A stretch of 64,000 nucleotides of DNA from CAKZNE01 sp040222435 (GCA_965212245.1 OZ243107.1:1240001-1304000), one strand, 5' to 3'. Shown: positions 1 through 9,550, numbered from the stretch's first letter. A program made the numbers and translations. Notes: generated by a model not told the origin, from the letters alone.

Positions 1-1244
1 TTTACGTTGTCCCCTTGTTTCACATAAACTTCGGAGAGATTGTTATATACCGTAAAGTAATTTCCATGGCGGATAAAAACCGCGAGTGCGGCACCAGGGG
101 TACGAATTACCCGGCTTACTTCACCATCAAAAGTGGCGCGGGCTTTACTGCCTTTTTCTGTGGCAATATCAATTCCGTTGTTGTTAATAATTACGCTTTT
201 AGCAATAGGGTGCTGTTGCGGCCCGAAACGCGCCACCACCAGACCTCTTTCCACGGGCCACGGCAAACGGCTTCGGTTGGCCGCAAAATTTGCCGCCAGT
301 CGCGTAGCCTCAGGGGTAAGGCTGTAGGCCGGTATATTACTTTCCTTAACGGGCTTATTGGCTGCCGCCAAGGCTTTTTTCTTTTTGTCAATAAGTTCCT
401 TTAGCGACTCATTGGAAGTGCGGTTGGTAAAGTCTTTTCCGCTGACAAGACCCATTTGTATGGCTTCATCTTCTATCTGCCTGCGTATAGCCTGCTCACG
501 GGCTCTGCGTATCTCAGCGGCAATGATCCGCTGGATCTCATTTTCCAGTTTTTTGGCTTCAGTTTGCTTTTCTTTCAGCTCTTTGGTTATTTCCTTTTCC
601 TTCAGCCGGAGGTCGGCAATGGCTTTTTCCTGTGATTTTTTTTCGGTAACCAAAGTGGACTTTTCCTTTTCCATTTGGCCACGCAATGCCGCTTTACGGG
701 TTTTCTGACGGTTCAGTTCGGCAATTTTTTCGTTGAGTTCGTTTTGTTGTTTTTTAACTTCTTCAACCTGCCTGCGCCTGAATTCAGAATACTGTTTCAA
801 ATATTCGAGCCTGCGGATGGCCTGATTAAAATCTCGGGAGGAAAGCAAGAACATCAGCCGGCTGTATTTATTCTTGCTTTTATACGCCTGGCGGATCATC
901 TTGGCGTAATCATCCTTGAGCTTTTCCACCCGTTTTTGTAAGGTGTCCACCTCTCCGTCCAGGCGGTAAATGTCTTTATCCAGTATCTCAAGCTCCCGGT
1001 CAATAGTACGGATAAGGTCTTGCCGGAGTTTCAGCTTTTGTTCTACCGTTTCAATGGCTCCGAGCGAGGAGTTCTGGCTTTTACGGGTTTCAGAAAGTAT
1101 TTTATTGGCCAGTTCAATCTCGTCCTGCAAGCGGATCTTGAGCTGCTGCAACTTTTCTTTACGATTATTTCCCTGGGCATAGGAGTTTTGTGCCAGGCTG
1201 AATCCCATCAGCAGGATAAAGATAAGTCTAACGCATTTTGTCAT
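1..1244 (-). CDS. envC: EnvC-like murein hydrolase activator (partial)
   Basis: The gene reads leftwards out of the window, so its C-terminus is missing. About 414 residues are visible: a signal peptide (MTKCVRLIFILLMGFSLA), then roughly 230 residues of almost continuous coiled coil rich in K, E, R and Q, a linker, and the start of a LytM/M23 fold. EnvC-type proteins are periplasmic activators of cell-division amidases and are not themselves enzymes. The visible fold fits this, because the first zinc-ligand histidine of active M23 enzymes is replaced (NNNGID where HxxxD is expected), and the HxH site reads YNNLSEV. It is the last visible gene of a leftward envelope operon, and its ATG overlaps the 3' end of the DUF4292 gene by 17 nt. 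The family call is firm. The activator role is inferred from the degenerate site. Confidence 0.85.
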   Translation of the reverse strand, partial: MTKCVRLIFILLMGFSLAQNSYAQGNNRKEKLQQLKIRLQDEIELANKILSETRKSQNSSLGAIETVEQKLKLRQDLIRTIDRELEILDKDIYRLDGEVDTLQKRVEKLKDDYAKMIRQAYKSKNKYSRLMFLLSSRDFNQAIRRLEYLKQYSEFRRRQVEEVKKQQNELNEKIAELNRQKTRKAALRGQMEKEKSTLVTEKKSQEKAIADLRLKEKEITKELKEKQTEAKKLENEIQRIIAAEIRRAREQAIRRQIEDEAIQMGLVSGKDFTNRTSNESLKELIDKKKKALAAANKPVKESNIPAYSLTPEATRLAANFAANRSRLPWPVERGLVVARFGPQQHPIAKSVIINNNGIDIATEKGSKARATFDGEVSRVIRTPGAALAVFIRHGNYFTVYNNLSEVYVKQGDNV

Positions 1245-2019
1245 AACCTGCGGGTATCGAAAATGGATAGTTCAGTGCCTTGTCTTTTTCCACATCGCGG
1301 ATCTCCAGTTTGAGAACGGCAGGGCTTTTCTGCGTATAGGTTATCCGGATTTCATCAGGGTAAAGCATTCCGTTTGCCGGCTTTACATTCTGAAAGAGAA
1401 TTTCATATTTCCGGTTCAGACCGGGCTCTTCCAGTTTTTGTTTGGCGGGTTTAAAGTAAACCGGATCCAGGAACACTTCATGAAACTTTTCATTGACGGA
1501 GGCTTCGCGGTTTCCATCATTGCCGGGAATATGATCTGCCAGCACATAATAACCGGGCTGGTAATAGGTTTCGTAATTCTTATTGGTTTCAAAGGTTAGA
1601 TTGGCACTTAGAATAGCCTGCACTACCTCAAAACCAAAATTCATGTTTAGTTTTTGCTGTAACTCATCCAGGGGTCCGGTGTAATATGCTTTTTGCAGGC
1701 GATTTACGAAAGCCACACTATCACGGTATATTACAGCACGGGCTACTTTAATACCCAATATAGGATCTGCAATGTCAACCCAAACCAGGCTATCTTTTAA
1801 TATACGCACTTGTACGCGAAAGCCTTGAGAGGTTTGTTGATCTTCAAAGTGCCCGTTGGCGCGCACTTCTAAAGAACGAAACTGGTTTTGAGCAGCCTCT
1901 GATTTTTCACGCAACTCCTTGTCTTTAACCTTGGGTGGCGCTCCGGCTGGTATATTTTTCGTGCTGCCGCAGGAGCTTATCAAAACGGCTATTGTGGTGA
2001 TCAGCAACAGCTTTTTCAT
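1228..2019 (-). CDS. DUF4292 family lipoprotein
   Basis: A 263-residue protein with a lipoprotein signal (MKKLLLITTIAVLISSCGS, lipobox LISSC), so it should be anchored by an N-terminal lipid. The rest is a soluble, beta-rich domain of the DUF4292 type, a Bacteroidota family distantly reminiscent of LolA/LolB lipoprotein-binding folds. Visible family features include the RSLEVRANGHFEDQQ segment near residue 50 and a conserved C-terminal half that ends in a YPFSIPAGYDK stretch. It overlaps the TPR gene upstream by 4 nt and the EnvC gene downstream by 17 nt, so translation is probably coupled. The context suggests an outer-membrane or periplasmic maintenance role. The biochemical function of the family is unknown. 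Confidence 0.85.
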   Translation of the reverse strand: MKKLLLITTIAVLISSCGSTKNIPAGAPPKVKDKELREKSEAAQNQFRSLEVRANGHFEDQQTSQGFRVQVRILKDSLVWVDIADPILGIKVARAVIYRDSVAFVNRLQKAYYTGPLDELQQKLNMNFGFEVVQAILSANLTFETNKNYETYYQPGYYVLADHIPGNDGNREASVNEKFHEVFLDPVYFKPAKQKLEEPGLNRKYEILFQNVKPANGMLYPDEIRITYTQKSPAVLKLEIRDVEKDKALNYPFSIPAGYDKMR

Positions 2020-3803
2020 GGATTACTAAGCTTTTTGATTTTCTGATCAATTTTTTCGGAGGCACCGCCCAGCATTTTTGCTTTCTGATAAGCGTCCAGG
2101 GCCTCCGTCTTTTTGTTATTCTTCAAAAGGATATCGCCATAATGTTCCATTACCTCCCCGAACTGATCGCCTCCGAGCTTTATAACCTCTTCCATTTTCT
2201 GAAGCGCCTTATCATACTCCTGGCGTTTGTATAGCACCCAGGCCCAGGTATCCATAAAGGTGGCGTTACCGGGCATCAGGCGGTTGCTTTTTTCAGTCAT
2301 TGTCAAGGCACGATCCAGCTTCTCACCGCGCACGGAAAGGTAGTAGGCATAATTATTAAGGGCAGTAGGATTGCTGCCGTTAAGTGCCAGTGCTTTTTCA
2401 AAATAGTTGTCACTTTTGGTGTGCAACTCCAATTTGTGGTACACATCAGCCAATTGGGTAAAGAATTGTTCTTTAAGGCGTGGATTACCGATTACATAAT
2501 TTAAACCTTCTTCCAGGTAGTAGATGGCCTCATCATAGTTCTGTACCATATTAAACCCAATACCAGAAAAGAAATAAGGTAAAGGCTGATTGGGAAATAG
2601 CTCTACGGCCGTGGGGCCGTATTTCACCAGGCTGTCGTATTTTTCAGTTTGTATTTCAATAAGCAGGATTTGTTCCCATATCTCAAACTTATTCCCACCC
2701 TCCAGGGTAACGGCTTTTTTATAGGCTTTAAGTGCTTCATCACTTCGCCCTTCACGGGTCAGAAAATCGCCATACACAGCATAAGCTTTAGGATCAGACG
2801 GATTGGTTCGGATTACCTCCACCAGCATGCCAAAGGCTTCTTTGCGCAGGGTGGTGTCTTTTTCTGAGGCGGTGTAAAGGGATAGCAGTACCGGTACTTT
2901 CTTGTCAATGTCCAGGAGCGGACTGCTCATGGCTTTTTTAAGATGGAATATGGATTTACCCATATCGCCCGTCTGGCGGTAATATTCAGCCAGGTCCAGA
3001 TGAGGACGTGGGTCATTGGGTGCAATTTCCAGCATTTGCTGATAGATCTCAAAGGCTTTGTCTTCAAAACCATTGATCTGGTACATTTGTCCCAGAGTGC
3101 CATAATAATCCATTTCCCGCGGAAAGGCTTCAATGAGCTTTTCAATTTCCCGGGCGGCTCCTTTCAGATCACCCATTTCCAGATAGATCTGTTTCTTCTG
3201 GTCCGTGATCACCTCATTTACGCCTATAAGCTCCTCTAGTGTATTAAGCTCTTCTATAGCTTTTTCGGGTTCTTCTGCATTGAGGTAAGCAATGGCAAGC
3301 TCGTAGCGATAATCAGGGTTGTCCGGTATTTGCCGAACCAGGGAAGAAAATACTTCCACCTCTTTCTCCGGCATTCTGAATTCGCGGTAAATGGAGGCCA
3401 GCATTATCATGAACCACTTGTTCTCCGGGTCCAGTTCTACCGCTCTTTCTGCGTAAAAAAGGGCGTTTTCCTGTTCGCCTTCTTCGGCATACAGTCTTCC
3501 CAGCTCATAACAAACTGTAGCATTAAAAGCAGTCATGCGGTATAGCTGCTCGTAAATTTCGAGAGCTTCTTTCAGGTTGCCGAGGTTTTTCTCCTTCTCA
3601 GCAATAAAAAAAAGCTCGTTGAACTTGCGAAGCTGCTTTTCTGAAAGGCTGGGTTCTGTATCGTTCTCTACTGATTCCTGCGCTAAAAGAGCGGAATTCA
3701 TAAAAAGAGAAAAAAGAAGGAAAAAACCGTATCTACTCCACCTTACTGTAATCCCCAATACTAACCGAAGAGAATTTTCCATTAAAAAATGCTTTGTTTC
3801 CAA
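2016..3803 (-). CDS. Secreted tetratricopeptide repeat protein
   Basis: A protein of about 595 residues. After an N-terminal signal segment (GFFLLFSLFMNSALLAQ) it is almost entirely TPR units, with repeated signatures such as ATVCYELGRLYAEEGEQENA and ALNNYAYYLSVRGEKLDRAL. About twelve to fourteen repeats fit the length, so it is a scaffold rather than an enzyme. Homologues lie between a nucleotidyltransferase gene and a DUF4292 gene in many Bacteroidota. The start is uncertain. The ATG at 3803 overlaps the upstream gene by 71 nt, an internal ATG lies at 3782, and a TTG at 3758 would leave a shorter overlap and a cleaner signal peptide. The partner proteins are unknown, but the envelope operon context suggests assembly of envelope components. 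Confidence 0.8.
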   Translation of the reverse strand: METKHFLMENSLRLVLGITVRWSRYGFFLLFSLFMNSALLAQESVENDTEPSLSEKQLRKFNELFFIAEKEKNLGNLKEALEIYEQLYRMTAFNATVCYELGRLYAEEGEQENALFYAERAVELDPENKWFMIMLASIYREFRMPEKEVEVFSSLVRQIPDNPDYRYELAIAYLNAEEPEKAIEELNTLEELIGVNEVITDQKKQIYLEMGDLKGAAREIEKLIEAFPREMDYYGTLGQMYQINGFEDKAFEIYQQMLEIAPNDPRPHLDLAEYYRQTGDMGKSIFHLKKAMSSPLLDIDKKVPVLLSLYTASEKDTTLRKEAFGMLVEVIRTNPSDPKAYAVYGDFLTREGRSDEALKAYKKAVTLEGGNKFEIWEQILLIEIQTEKYDSLVKYGPTAVELFPNQPLPYFFSGIGFNMVQNYDEAIYYLEEGLNYVIGNPRLKEQFFTQLADVYHKLELHTKSDNYFEKALALNGSNPTALNNYAYYLSVRGEKLDRALTMTEKSNRLMPGNATFMDTWAWVLYKRQEYDKALQKMEEVIKLGGDQFGEVMEHYGDILLKNNKKTEALDAYQKAKMLGGASEKIDQKIKKLSNP

Positions 3804-4737
3804 TCATAGAGTTTGTGAGCTGTGCGTCCACTATCTGGCTGTCGTTCTGCACAATACTATTATCTAAGGTGCTGTTTGTTACTTCCGTATTAGCACCAAT
3901 ACTAACCAGCGGCCCGATTTTACTGTTACGGATAACCGCTCCATCAGCAATATAGCAGGGGGCAATAATCTCCGAATTTTCAATAGTAGCCTTGTCGCTT
4001 ACTAACTTTTCATCGTTTTCCACAAACCCAAGAATCCTGCCATTAGTTTCTACGGTTACGTCTTTGTTTCCGCAGTCCATCCACTCATTTACAGTTCCCG
4101 AAGTAAAGCGGGAGCCTTTATCTTTCATATTCTCCAGAGCGTTGGTCAGCTGGAACTCGCCTTTGTCGCGGATGTCATTATCCAGGAGATATTGCAATTC
4201 GTCCCGTAAAAAGTCGCCATCCTTAAAGTAGTAGATGCCAATGATGGCTTCGTCTGACACAAACTCACGTGGTTTTTCAATAAAATCGGTAATAATGCCC
4301 TCATCGTTCTTTTTTACCACACCAAATGCGCTGGGGTCTTCCACTTTTTTGGTCCATATAACTCCGTCTGCAGTACTGTCCAGAGTGAAATCTGCTCTGA
4401 AAAGAGTATCTGCAAAAGCCACCACCAGGTTTCCGGTAAGAGAAGGTTTGGCACACATAATAGCGTGGGCTGTACCCAATGGTTCATCCTGGTAGTAAAT
4501 GCTGCCTTTGGCTCCCAGACCTTTGGCAATAGCACGAAGGTTTTCTTCCGTTTCCTGTCCAAAATCGCCAATGATAAAGGCAATTTCATCCACATCTTCC
4601 GCACAAACTTTTACGATGTCTTCCACCAGCCTTTGCACAATTGGCTTACCAGCTATGGGTATTAATGGCTTGGGAACAGTAAGGGTGTGGGGCCTTAGGC
4701 GGCTTCCGCGGCCGGCCATTGGAACTATAATTTTCAT
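3733..4737 (-). CDS. Sugar-phosphate nucleotidyltransferase
   Basis: A 334-residue enzyme that would couple a sugar 1-phosphate to an NTP, giving an NDP-sugar for cell-surface polysaccharide. The N-terminal Rossmann-like domain has the signature MKIIVPMAGRGSRLRPHTL and a downstream KP motif (VPKPLIPIAGKPI). Acidic metal-site residues lie in the VVAFADTLF segment. The C-terminal ~90 residues are isoleucine- and asparagine-rich hexapeptide-like repeats (left-handed beta helix). The reading frame is open 37 codons further upstream, but the ATG at 4737 is preferred because the family motif begins there. The gene sits between dut and the TPR gene. The sequence alone does not settle whether the sugar is glucose or mannose, so no symbol is given. 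Confidence 0.88.
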   Translation of the reverse strand: MKIIVPMAGRGSRLRPHTLTVPKPLIPIAGKPIVQRLVEDIVKVCAEDVDEIAFIIGDFGQETEENLRAIAKGLGAKGSIYYQDEPLGTAHAIMCAKPSLTGNLVVAFADTLFRADFTLDSTADGVIWTKKVEDPSAFGVVKKNDEGIITDFIEKPREFVSDEAIIGIYYFKDGDFLRDELQYLLDNDIRDKGEFQLTNALENMKDKGSRFTSGTVNEWMDCGNKDVTVETNGRILGFVENDEKLVSDKATIENSEIIAPCYIADGAVIRNSKIGPLVSIGANTEVTNSTLDNSIVQNDSQIVDAQLTNSMIGNKAFFNGKFSSVSIGDYSKVE

Positions 4738-4810
4738 ATATGAGGGTTGATATTCATTATGTTGTTGCGTGTAAGCAAAAATAAGCGGACTGCTTGAAAA
4801 ACAAAGGAAC

Positions 4811-5257
4811 TTAGCGATTACCTGTGCTTCCGAAACCTCCTGCACCACGAGCGGTGTCTCCCAGCTCTTCTACGGGCATCCAGCTTACATTTTCATGTCT
4901 GGCAATTACCAATTGGGCAATCCGGTCGCCCGGGGCTATTTCCACAGGTTGGTTAGACACATTAGCGAGTATTACGCCCACCTCTCCACGGTAGTCCGCA
5001 TCTATTGTACCAGGGCTGTTTAATACCGTGAGCCCTTGCTTTAAAGCCAAACCGCTGCGCGGCCTTACCTGAGCTTCAAACCCTGCCGGTAATTCCATAT
5101 AGATTCCGGTGGGTATAATTTTACGTTCTAAAGAAGCCAATGTTACCGGTTCATCCAGGTTGGCAAAAAGATCCATACCAGCCGAAGACTCGGTTTTATA
5201 AGAGGGTAATGGATTGGTGGACTTGTTAACTATTTTAACCTTTAGGTGATTGATCAT
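4811..5257 (-). CDS. dut: dUTP diphosphatase
   Basis: A 148-residue trimeric dUTPase that hydrolyses dUTP to dUMP and pyrophosphate, keeping uracil out of DNA and supplying dTMP synthesis. The motifs appear in order: AGMDLFANL (motif 1), RPRSGLALKQG (motif 2), GTIDADYRGEVGVIL (motif 3, catalytic Asp and the uridine-binding hairpin), GDRIAQLVI (motif 4) and the glycine-rich tail RGAGGFGSTG (motif 5). All the catalytic positions are present. The ATG at 5257 overlaps the flippase stop codon (ATGA), so the two are probably translationally coupled. The frame is open upstream, but that part is flippase coding sequence in another frame. This nucleotide-metabolism gene lies inside an envelope operon. 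Confidence 0.96.
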   Translation of the reverse strand: MINHLKVKIVNKSTNPLPSYKTESSAGMDLFANLDEPVTLASLERKIIPTGIYMELPAGFEAQVRPRSGLALKQGLTVLNSPGTIDADYRGEVGVILANVSNQPVEIAPGDRIAQLVIARHENVSWMPVEELGDTARGAGGFGSTGNR

Positions 5258-6717
5258 TTTCGTAATGCGTTTAAAAGAGTTTTTCCATTGGCAAACCAGG
5301 CAAAAACAAGGTATGCTGCAAAGCAAAATATGGAAGGTAAAAGCCGGGATTGAAAGATATAAAAACTTAATCCGGCCAGTATTACGGCAACAAAAAGATT
5401 GAGGGCAATATCTTTAACCGGATAGTCAGTACGGTCATGTTTCTGGTTGAGGTAATATGAATATGCAGTCATGGAGGCATAACTTATTAATGTAGACCAT
5501 GCCGCACCGGTATAACCAAACCGTGGCACCAGAATAAAATTACTGACCACGGTAAAGAAAAGCCCCATGAAGGTTATATATACACCCATACGGGTAAGGC
5601 TTTTGATCTTATACCAGATGTTGAGGTTAAAATTTATACCAAGCAATAGATTGGCGAAGATCAGAATAGGTACAATATCCATTCCTTCCCAATATTTTTC
5701 ATCAATAAAATGAGTTTGCTTTATAACTTCGAGGAAGCAGACTAAACCTACAAATATGAAGGCCTGGATGGCCACAAAATACCGCAGCACTTTAGCCATT
5801 TTCTCTTTGAAGTCTCCATCACCGGAAAAGAAAAAAGGTTCCGCGGCAAAACGGAAGGCCTGAATAAACAGCATCATGAAGGTGGCAATCTTTATGTTGG
5901 CTCCGAAAATCCCCAGGGCTTCAAAATTCTCTTTGGGTGGTAAAAGGTATTTTAAAAACTGACGGTTGGCCATTTCATTGGCAATTCCGGCCAGGCCGCC
6001 TATTACCAGTGGAGTGGAATACCAGATCATTTCTTTAAAAAGAATGCGGTTCAGCGACCACTTAATCCGGATCAGCTCTGGCAGGAACATCAACATAAGC
6101 AAGCCATTACCAATCATATTGGCAATAAAAATGTAGGCCACACCCAAATCAGGATCATACACGATATCCGTAAAACCGGTAGCTATGCCCTCCCGGTACA
6201 TATAGGGGAACAACCAGAAGAAAAGCACATTCAGGATTACTATGGAACCGGTAGTTGAAATACGCACCACCACAAATTTAATAGGTCTGTTTTCGGCCCG
6301 GAGCTTGGCAAATGGTACAGCTGCAATGGCTTCGGAGCCAACAATGAGAGCCATCCAAAGCACAAATTCCGGGTTTTGAGCGTATTGTAAAAACCCGGCA
6401 AGCGGGCCTAAAAATGACCATACCATTATAATAAACGGAATGCTGAGCATAGCGGTTAAGCCGGTGGTGGCGCTAAACACTTCTTTATGGGTAAAACGCT
6501 TATCGCTGTAAAAACGAAAAAAAGCGGTTTCCATACCAAAGGTGAGGATCACCATTAAAAAGGCGATCATCGAATAGATGTCGGTGTTCTGACCGTATTC
6601 TTCTTTGGGCAGAGCGTCCGTATGGAGCGGGGTCAGCACAAAATTGAGCAAACGTCCCAATATACTGCTCAGGCCGTAAATAGCGGTTTGTGACGCTAGT
6701 TTTTTAAGCGATGCCAA
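5254..6717 (-). CDS. MOP-superfamily oligosaccharide flippase
   Basis: An integral membrane protein of about 488 residues with 12-14 hydrophobic helices, typical of polysaccharide biosynthesis (Wzx/MATE-like) flippases that move lipid-linked sugars across the inner membrane. The mature family start is visible as SLKKLASQTAIYGLSSILGR, followed by the amphipathic LTPLHTDALPKEEYGQ loop. The frame stays open to 6885, but that extension runs into the divergent peptidase gene and has no family resemblance. A TTG at 6717 directly precedes the conserved segment and is my preferred start. The gene is first in a leftward operon with dut (4-nt overlap). The substrate is not evident. Confidence 0.82.
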   Translation of the reverse strand: MASLKKLASQTAIYGLSSILGRLLNFVLTPLHTDALPKEEYGQNTDIYSMIAFLMVILTFGMETAFFRFYSDKRFTHKEVFSATTGLTAMLSIPFIIMVWSFLGPLAGFLQYAQNPEFVLWMALIVGSEAIAAVPFAKLRAENRPIKFVVVRISTTGSIVILNVLFFWLFPYMYREGIATGFTDIVYDPDLGVAYIFIANMIGNGLLMLMFLPELIRIKWSLNRILFKEMIWYSTPLVIGGLAGIANEMANRQFLKYLLPPKENFEALGIFGANIKIATFMMLFIQAFRFAAEPFFFSGDGDFKEKMAKVLRYFVAIQAFIFVGLVCFLEVIKQTHFIDEKYWEGMDIVPILIFANLLLGINFNLNIWYKIKSLTRMGVYITFMGLFFTVVSNFILVPRFGYTGAAWSTLISYASMTAYSYYLNQKHDRTDYPVKDIALNLFVAVILAGLSFYIFQSRLLPSIFCFAAYLVFAWFANGKTLLNALRK

Positions 6718-6824
6718 AGGCTGCGAAATTTGCGATAAAGGTAGAAACGCCAATGATAATATGCTTATTGGACGGGAATAGTTCTTAACGGAGTAATTAA
6801 ACTTTTCAACCCACAGCAACTTGT

Positions 6825-6832
6825 TATCTTTG
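6825..6832 (+). promoter_or_regulatory. Candidate Bacteroidota -7 promoter box
   Basis: TATCTTTG matches the Bacteroidota -7 consensus TAnnTTTG and lies 25 nt before the ATG of the M28 peptidase gene. No good -33 TTTG is seen at the usual distance, so this is a sequence match only. Confidence 0.45.
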
Positions 6833-6857
6833 GCGGCTACAAAGAAAACAGGTACGC

Positions 6858-8546
6858 ATGATACGTTATAAGTTACTCCTTTCATTACTATTAAGCGGAT
6901 GCTGCTGCATGTCGCAGAGGCCGTGTATTAAAATAATCGAAGGGGCCGAGGCACGTGTGGCCAGTGATATACGCTATTTGGCATCGGATCAGCTGAAAGG
7001 CCGTGAGCCCGGTACGGAAGGGGCTAATGAGGCCGCCCGGTATATAGCCCGCTCTTTTGAAAAGATGGGAATAGCTTCTGCTGAAGAAGAGAGTGCCGGG
7101 CAAACTTTTGAAATTGTAACCCATATTTCATTTCCCAAAGAAGGGAACGCTCTTATTTATGAAAAAGAAGAGCTTACTATTCCCCAGGATTTTTTTCCCC
7201 TGGCCTATTCCCGCACCAAAGGACAGGTTAAGGGCGAAACCATTTTTGTAGGATACGGGATTGATGCTCCTGAAAAGGAATGGAATGATTATAAAAAGAT
7301 CAAACCCAAAAAGCTAAAGGATAAGATATTTGTTATCGATATTTCTTCACCGGATGGTATTCATCCCCACTCGGAATATCTTAAATACCATGACCTGGGC
7401 AGCCGGGTTGACCTTGCTGTTGAAAAGGGGGCAAGCGGAGTGGTATTTGTAAATCTGGAAGAAGGCGCCAGCGACCCGCGCAATTCGTATCGCACCTTAA
7501 AAACCCGTAACATACCGGTGGTATTTGTGCAAAACCCGGAAATAGCGGAAGAGCTAAAAGACGGTGATGATGTGGAAATACATACCCAACTGAAGGAAGT
7601 TAAAGTGAATGCGGTTAACGTTATGGGTTATGTAGATAACGGAGCCGCCAGAACGGCTGTAATAGGTGCTCATTATGACCACCTGGGTTATGGTGGCAGC
7701 TCATCTTTATACCGGGGAGAAGCACCTGAGATTCATAATGGAGCCGATGATAATGCCAGTGGTACAGCCGGCCTTATTGAATTGGCGCGTAATATCAGCA
7801 GCCGTAAGAGCGAATTTTCAAAATTCAATTACTTGTTTGTAGCGTTCAGTGGTGAAGAAATGGGATTGTTAGGGTCTTCATACTTCGTTAAAAATTCGCC
7901 ACTGCCCACCAGCCGGATGGCCTATATGCTTAATATGGATATGATAGGCCGGCTGGAAGAAAATCTTTTGGCAGTAAATGGTGTGGGCACTTCTCCCTTA
8001 TGGCCTGATGTGGTGCGGGAGAGGAAGTGTTCAAAACTCAACCTCAAAACATCTGAAAGCGGGGTGGGTCCATCAGATCATACCAGTTTTTATTACCGTG
8101 AAATACCCGTACTTCATTTCTTTACAGGTACGCATATGGATTACCACAAACCTTCTGATGATTTTGAAAAGATCAATATAGAAGGAGAGGTAGAGGTGCT
8201 GGAGTTTATACTTAACCTGATCTACAATCTGGAAACGGTGGGTGAGGTACCTTATTCAGCTACCCAGCAGGAAACTACCTCTGCACCCCGTTTTACCGTT
8301 ACCCTGGGGGTGCTTCCGGATTATATGTTCAGTGAAAAAGGGATGCGAATAGATGGTGTGACGGAAGGGAAACCCGCTTCAAAAGCAGGCTTAAAAGCCG
8401 GAGACATTGTGATTAAGATGGGTGAAATGAAGGTGGAGGATATGATGGGTTATATGCGTGCTTTGGGTAGTTTTAAAAGTGGAGATAAAACCACTGTGCA
8501 TTACCTGCGCAACGGTGAAGAAAAAACAGCCGAGGTTCAATTTTAA
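6858..8546 (+). CDS. M28 family metallopeptidase with PDZ domain (lipoprotein)
   Basis: A 562-residue exported aminopeptidase-type enzyme. The N-terminus is a lipoprotein signal (LLLSLLLSGCC, lipobox cysteine near residue 15). Residues ~100-240 form a PA (protease-associated) insert. The M28 catalytic core follows with its two-zinc ligands: GAHYDHLG, NGADDNASGTAG, GEEMGLLGS (general-base Glu), NMDMIGR and GPSDHTSFY, with a final His in HFFTGTHMDYH. The last ~85 residues are a PDZ domain (DGVTEGKPASKAGLKAGDIV). Such proteins trim N-terminal residues from peptides in the periplasm or at the outer membrane. The gene is divergent from the flippase operon and has a candidate promoter just upstream. 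Confidence 0.93.
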   Translation: MIRYKLLLSLLLSGCCCMSQRPCIKIIEGAEARVASDIRYLASDQLKGREPGTEGANEAARYIARSFEKMGIASAEEESAGQTFEIVTHISFPKEGNALIYEKEELTIPQDFFPLAYSRTKGQVKGETIFVGYGIDAPEKEWNDYKKIKPKKLKDKIFVIDISSPDGIHPHSEYLKYHDLGSRVDLAVEKGASGVVFVNLEEGASDPRNSYRTLKTRNIPVVFVQNPEIAEELKDGDDVEIHTQLKEVKVNAVNVMGYVDNGAARTAVIGAHYDHLGYGGSSSLYRGEAPEIHNGADDNASGTAGLIELARNISSRKSEFSKFNYLFVAFSGEEMGLLGSSYFVKNSPLPTSRMAYMLNMDMIGRLEENLLAVNGVGTSPLWPDVVRERKCSKLNLKTSESGVGPSDHTSFYYREIPVLHFFTGTHMDYHKPSDDFEKINIEGEVEVLEFILNLIYNLETVGEVPYSATQQETTSAPRFTVTLGVLPDYMFSEKGMRIDGVTEGKPASKAGLKAGDIVIKMGEMKVEDMMGYMRALGSFKSGDKTTVHYLRNGEEKTAEVQF

Positions 8547-8566
8547 CGCAAGCAACCGTAATTGAT

Positions 8567-9550
8567 ATGAATGTAGCTGTAATAGGAGGGGGAAGCTGGG
8601 CCACGGCCATTGTAAAAATCCTTACTGAAAACAATGATTATGTGGGCTGGTGGATGCGCAATGAAGAAAGCGTGGCACACATTAAGCGTTTTCACAACAA
8701 TCCCAATTACCTGAGCTCTGTGGAGCTTATGACGGAAAAGATTGATATCTCCACCGATCTCAACCATATAGTAGATCATGCCGATTACCTGATCTTTGCG
8801 GTGCCTTCTGCTTTTTTAAAAGAAGCTTTGCAATCTTTGGATCAGCCGCTGAAGGATAAAAAAGTATTCAGCGCCATTAAAGGAATTGTGCCGGATGAAA
8901 ATCTGATAGTTGGTGAGTTCTTTAACCAGCTTTATGAGGTCCCTCTGGAACATATCGGTGTAATTACCGGTCCCTGTCATGCTGAAGAAGTAGCATTGGA
9001 GCGGCTTTCTTATCTCACCGTGGCTAGTGATAATGAGTTAATAGCCCGTGAACTGGCCGACCGGATGCAGTGCGATTTCATTAAAACCAATATCTCTGAT
9101 GATATTTACGGAACGGAATACGCTGCTGTTTTGAAGAATATTTACGCTCTTGCTGCGGGTATATGTCATGGCCTGGGCTATGGCGATAACTTCCAGGCGG
9201 TACTGGTGAGTAATGCCATTCGTGAGATGAAGAAATTTATCAAAGCCGTACACCCTATCAAACGGGATATTAATGACTCCGCCTACCTGGGGGATCTGTT
9301 GGTAACTGCCTATTCGCAGTTTAGCCGCAACCGGATGTTTGGGAATATGATAGGCAAGGGGTATACCGTACGCTCTGCCATGCTTGAGATGAATATGGTG
9401 GCGGAAGGGTACTATGCCACCAATCTTATCCGCCAGGTGCGTAAATCCTATGATCTGAAGATGCCTATTGCCAATGCGGTATATAAAGTTTTGTACGATG
9501 GGCGTTCCCCTAAAAAAGTAATGAGCAAACTGGCTGAAAAGCTGGACTGA
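8567..9550 (+). CDS. gpsA: NAD(P)H-dependent glycerol-3-phosphate dehydrogenase
   Basis: A 327-residue cytoplasmic enzyme that reduces dihydroxyacetone phosphate to sn-glycerol 3-phosphate, the backbone for phospholipids. The N-terminal Rossmann fold starts at once (MNVAVIGGGSWATAI). The middle contains IFAVPSAFL and the family segment ITGPCHAEEVALE, and the C-terminal helical domain has the catalytic lysine region (EYAAVLKNIYALAAGI) and a GDLLVTAYSQFSRNR motif. The length is normal. The gene lies 20 nt after the peptidase on the same strand and is probably co-transcribed with it. Confidence 0.95.
   Translation: MNVAVIGGGSWATAIVKILTENNDYVGWWMRNEESVAHIKRFHNNPNYLSSVELMTEKIDISTDLNHIVDHADYLIFAVPSAFLKEALQSLDQPLKDKKVFSAIKGIVPDENLIVGEFFNQLYEVPLEHIGVITGPCHAEEVALERLSYLTVASDNELIARELADRMQCDFIKTNISDDIYGTEYAAVLKNIYALAAGICHGLGYGDNFQAVLVSNAIREMKKFIKAVHPIKRDINDSAYLGDLLVTAYSQFSRNRMFGNMIGKGYTVRSAMLEMNMVAEGYYATNLIRQVRKSYDLKMPIANAVYKVLYDGRSPKKVMSKLAEKLD

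Noticed and set aside
15..1313. Several plus-strand reading frames across the left end
   Set aside because: They lie opposite the EnvC-like gene and are low-complexity mirror translations of its coiled coil (serine- and phenylalanine-rich) with no homology. The minus-strand frame is open throughout, with a signal peptide and a domain.
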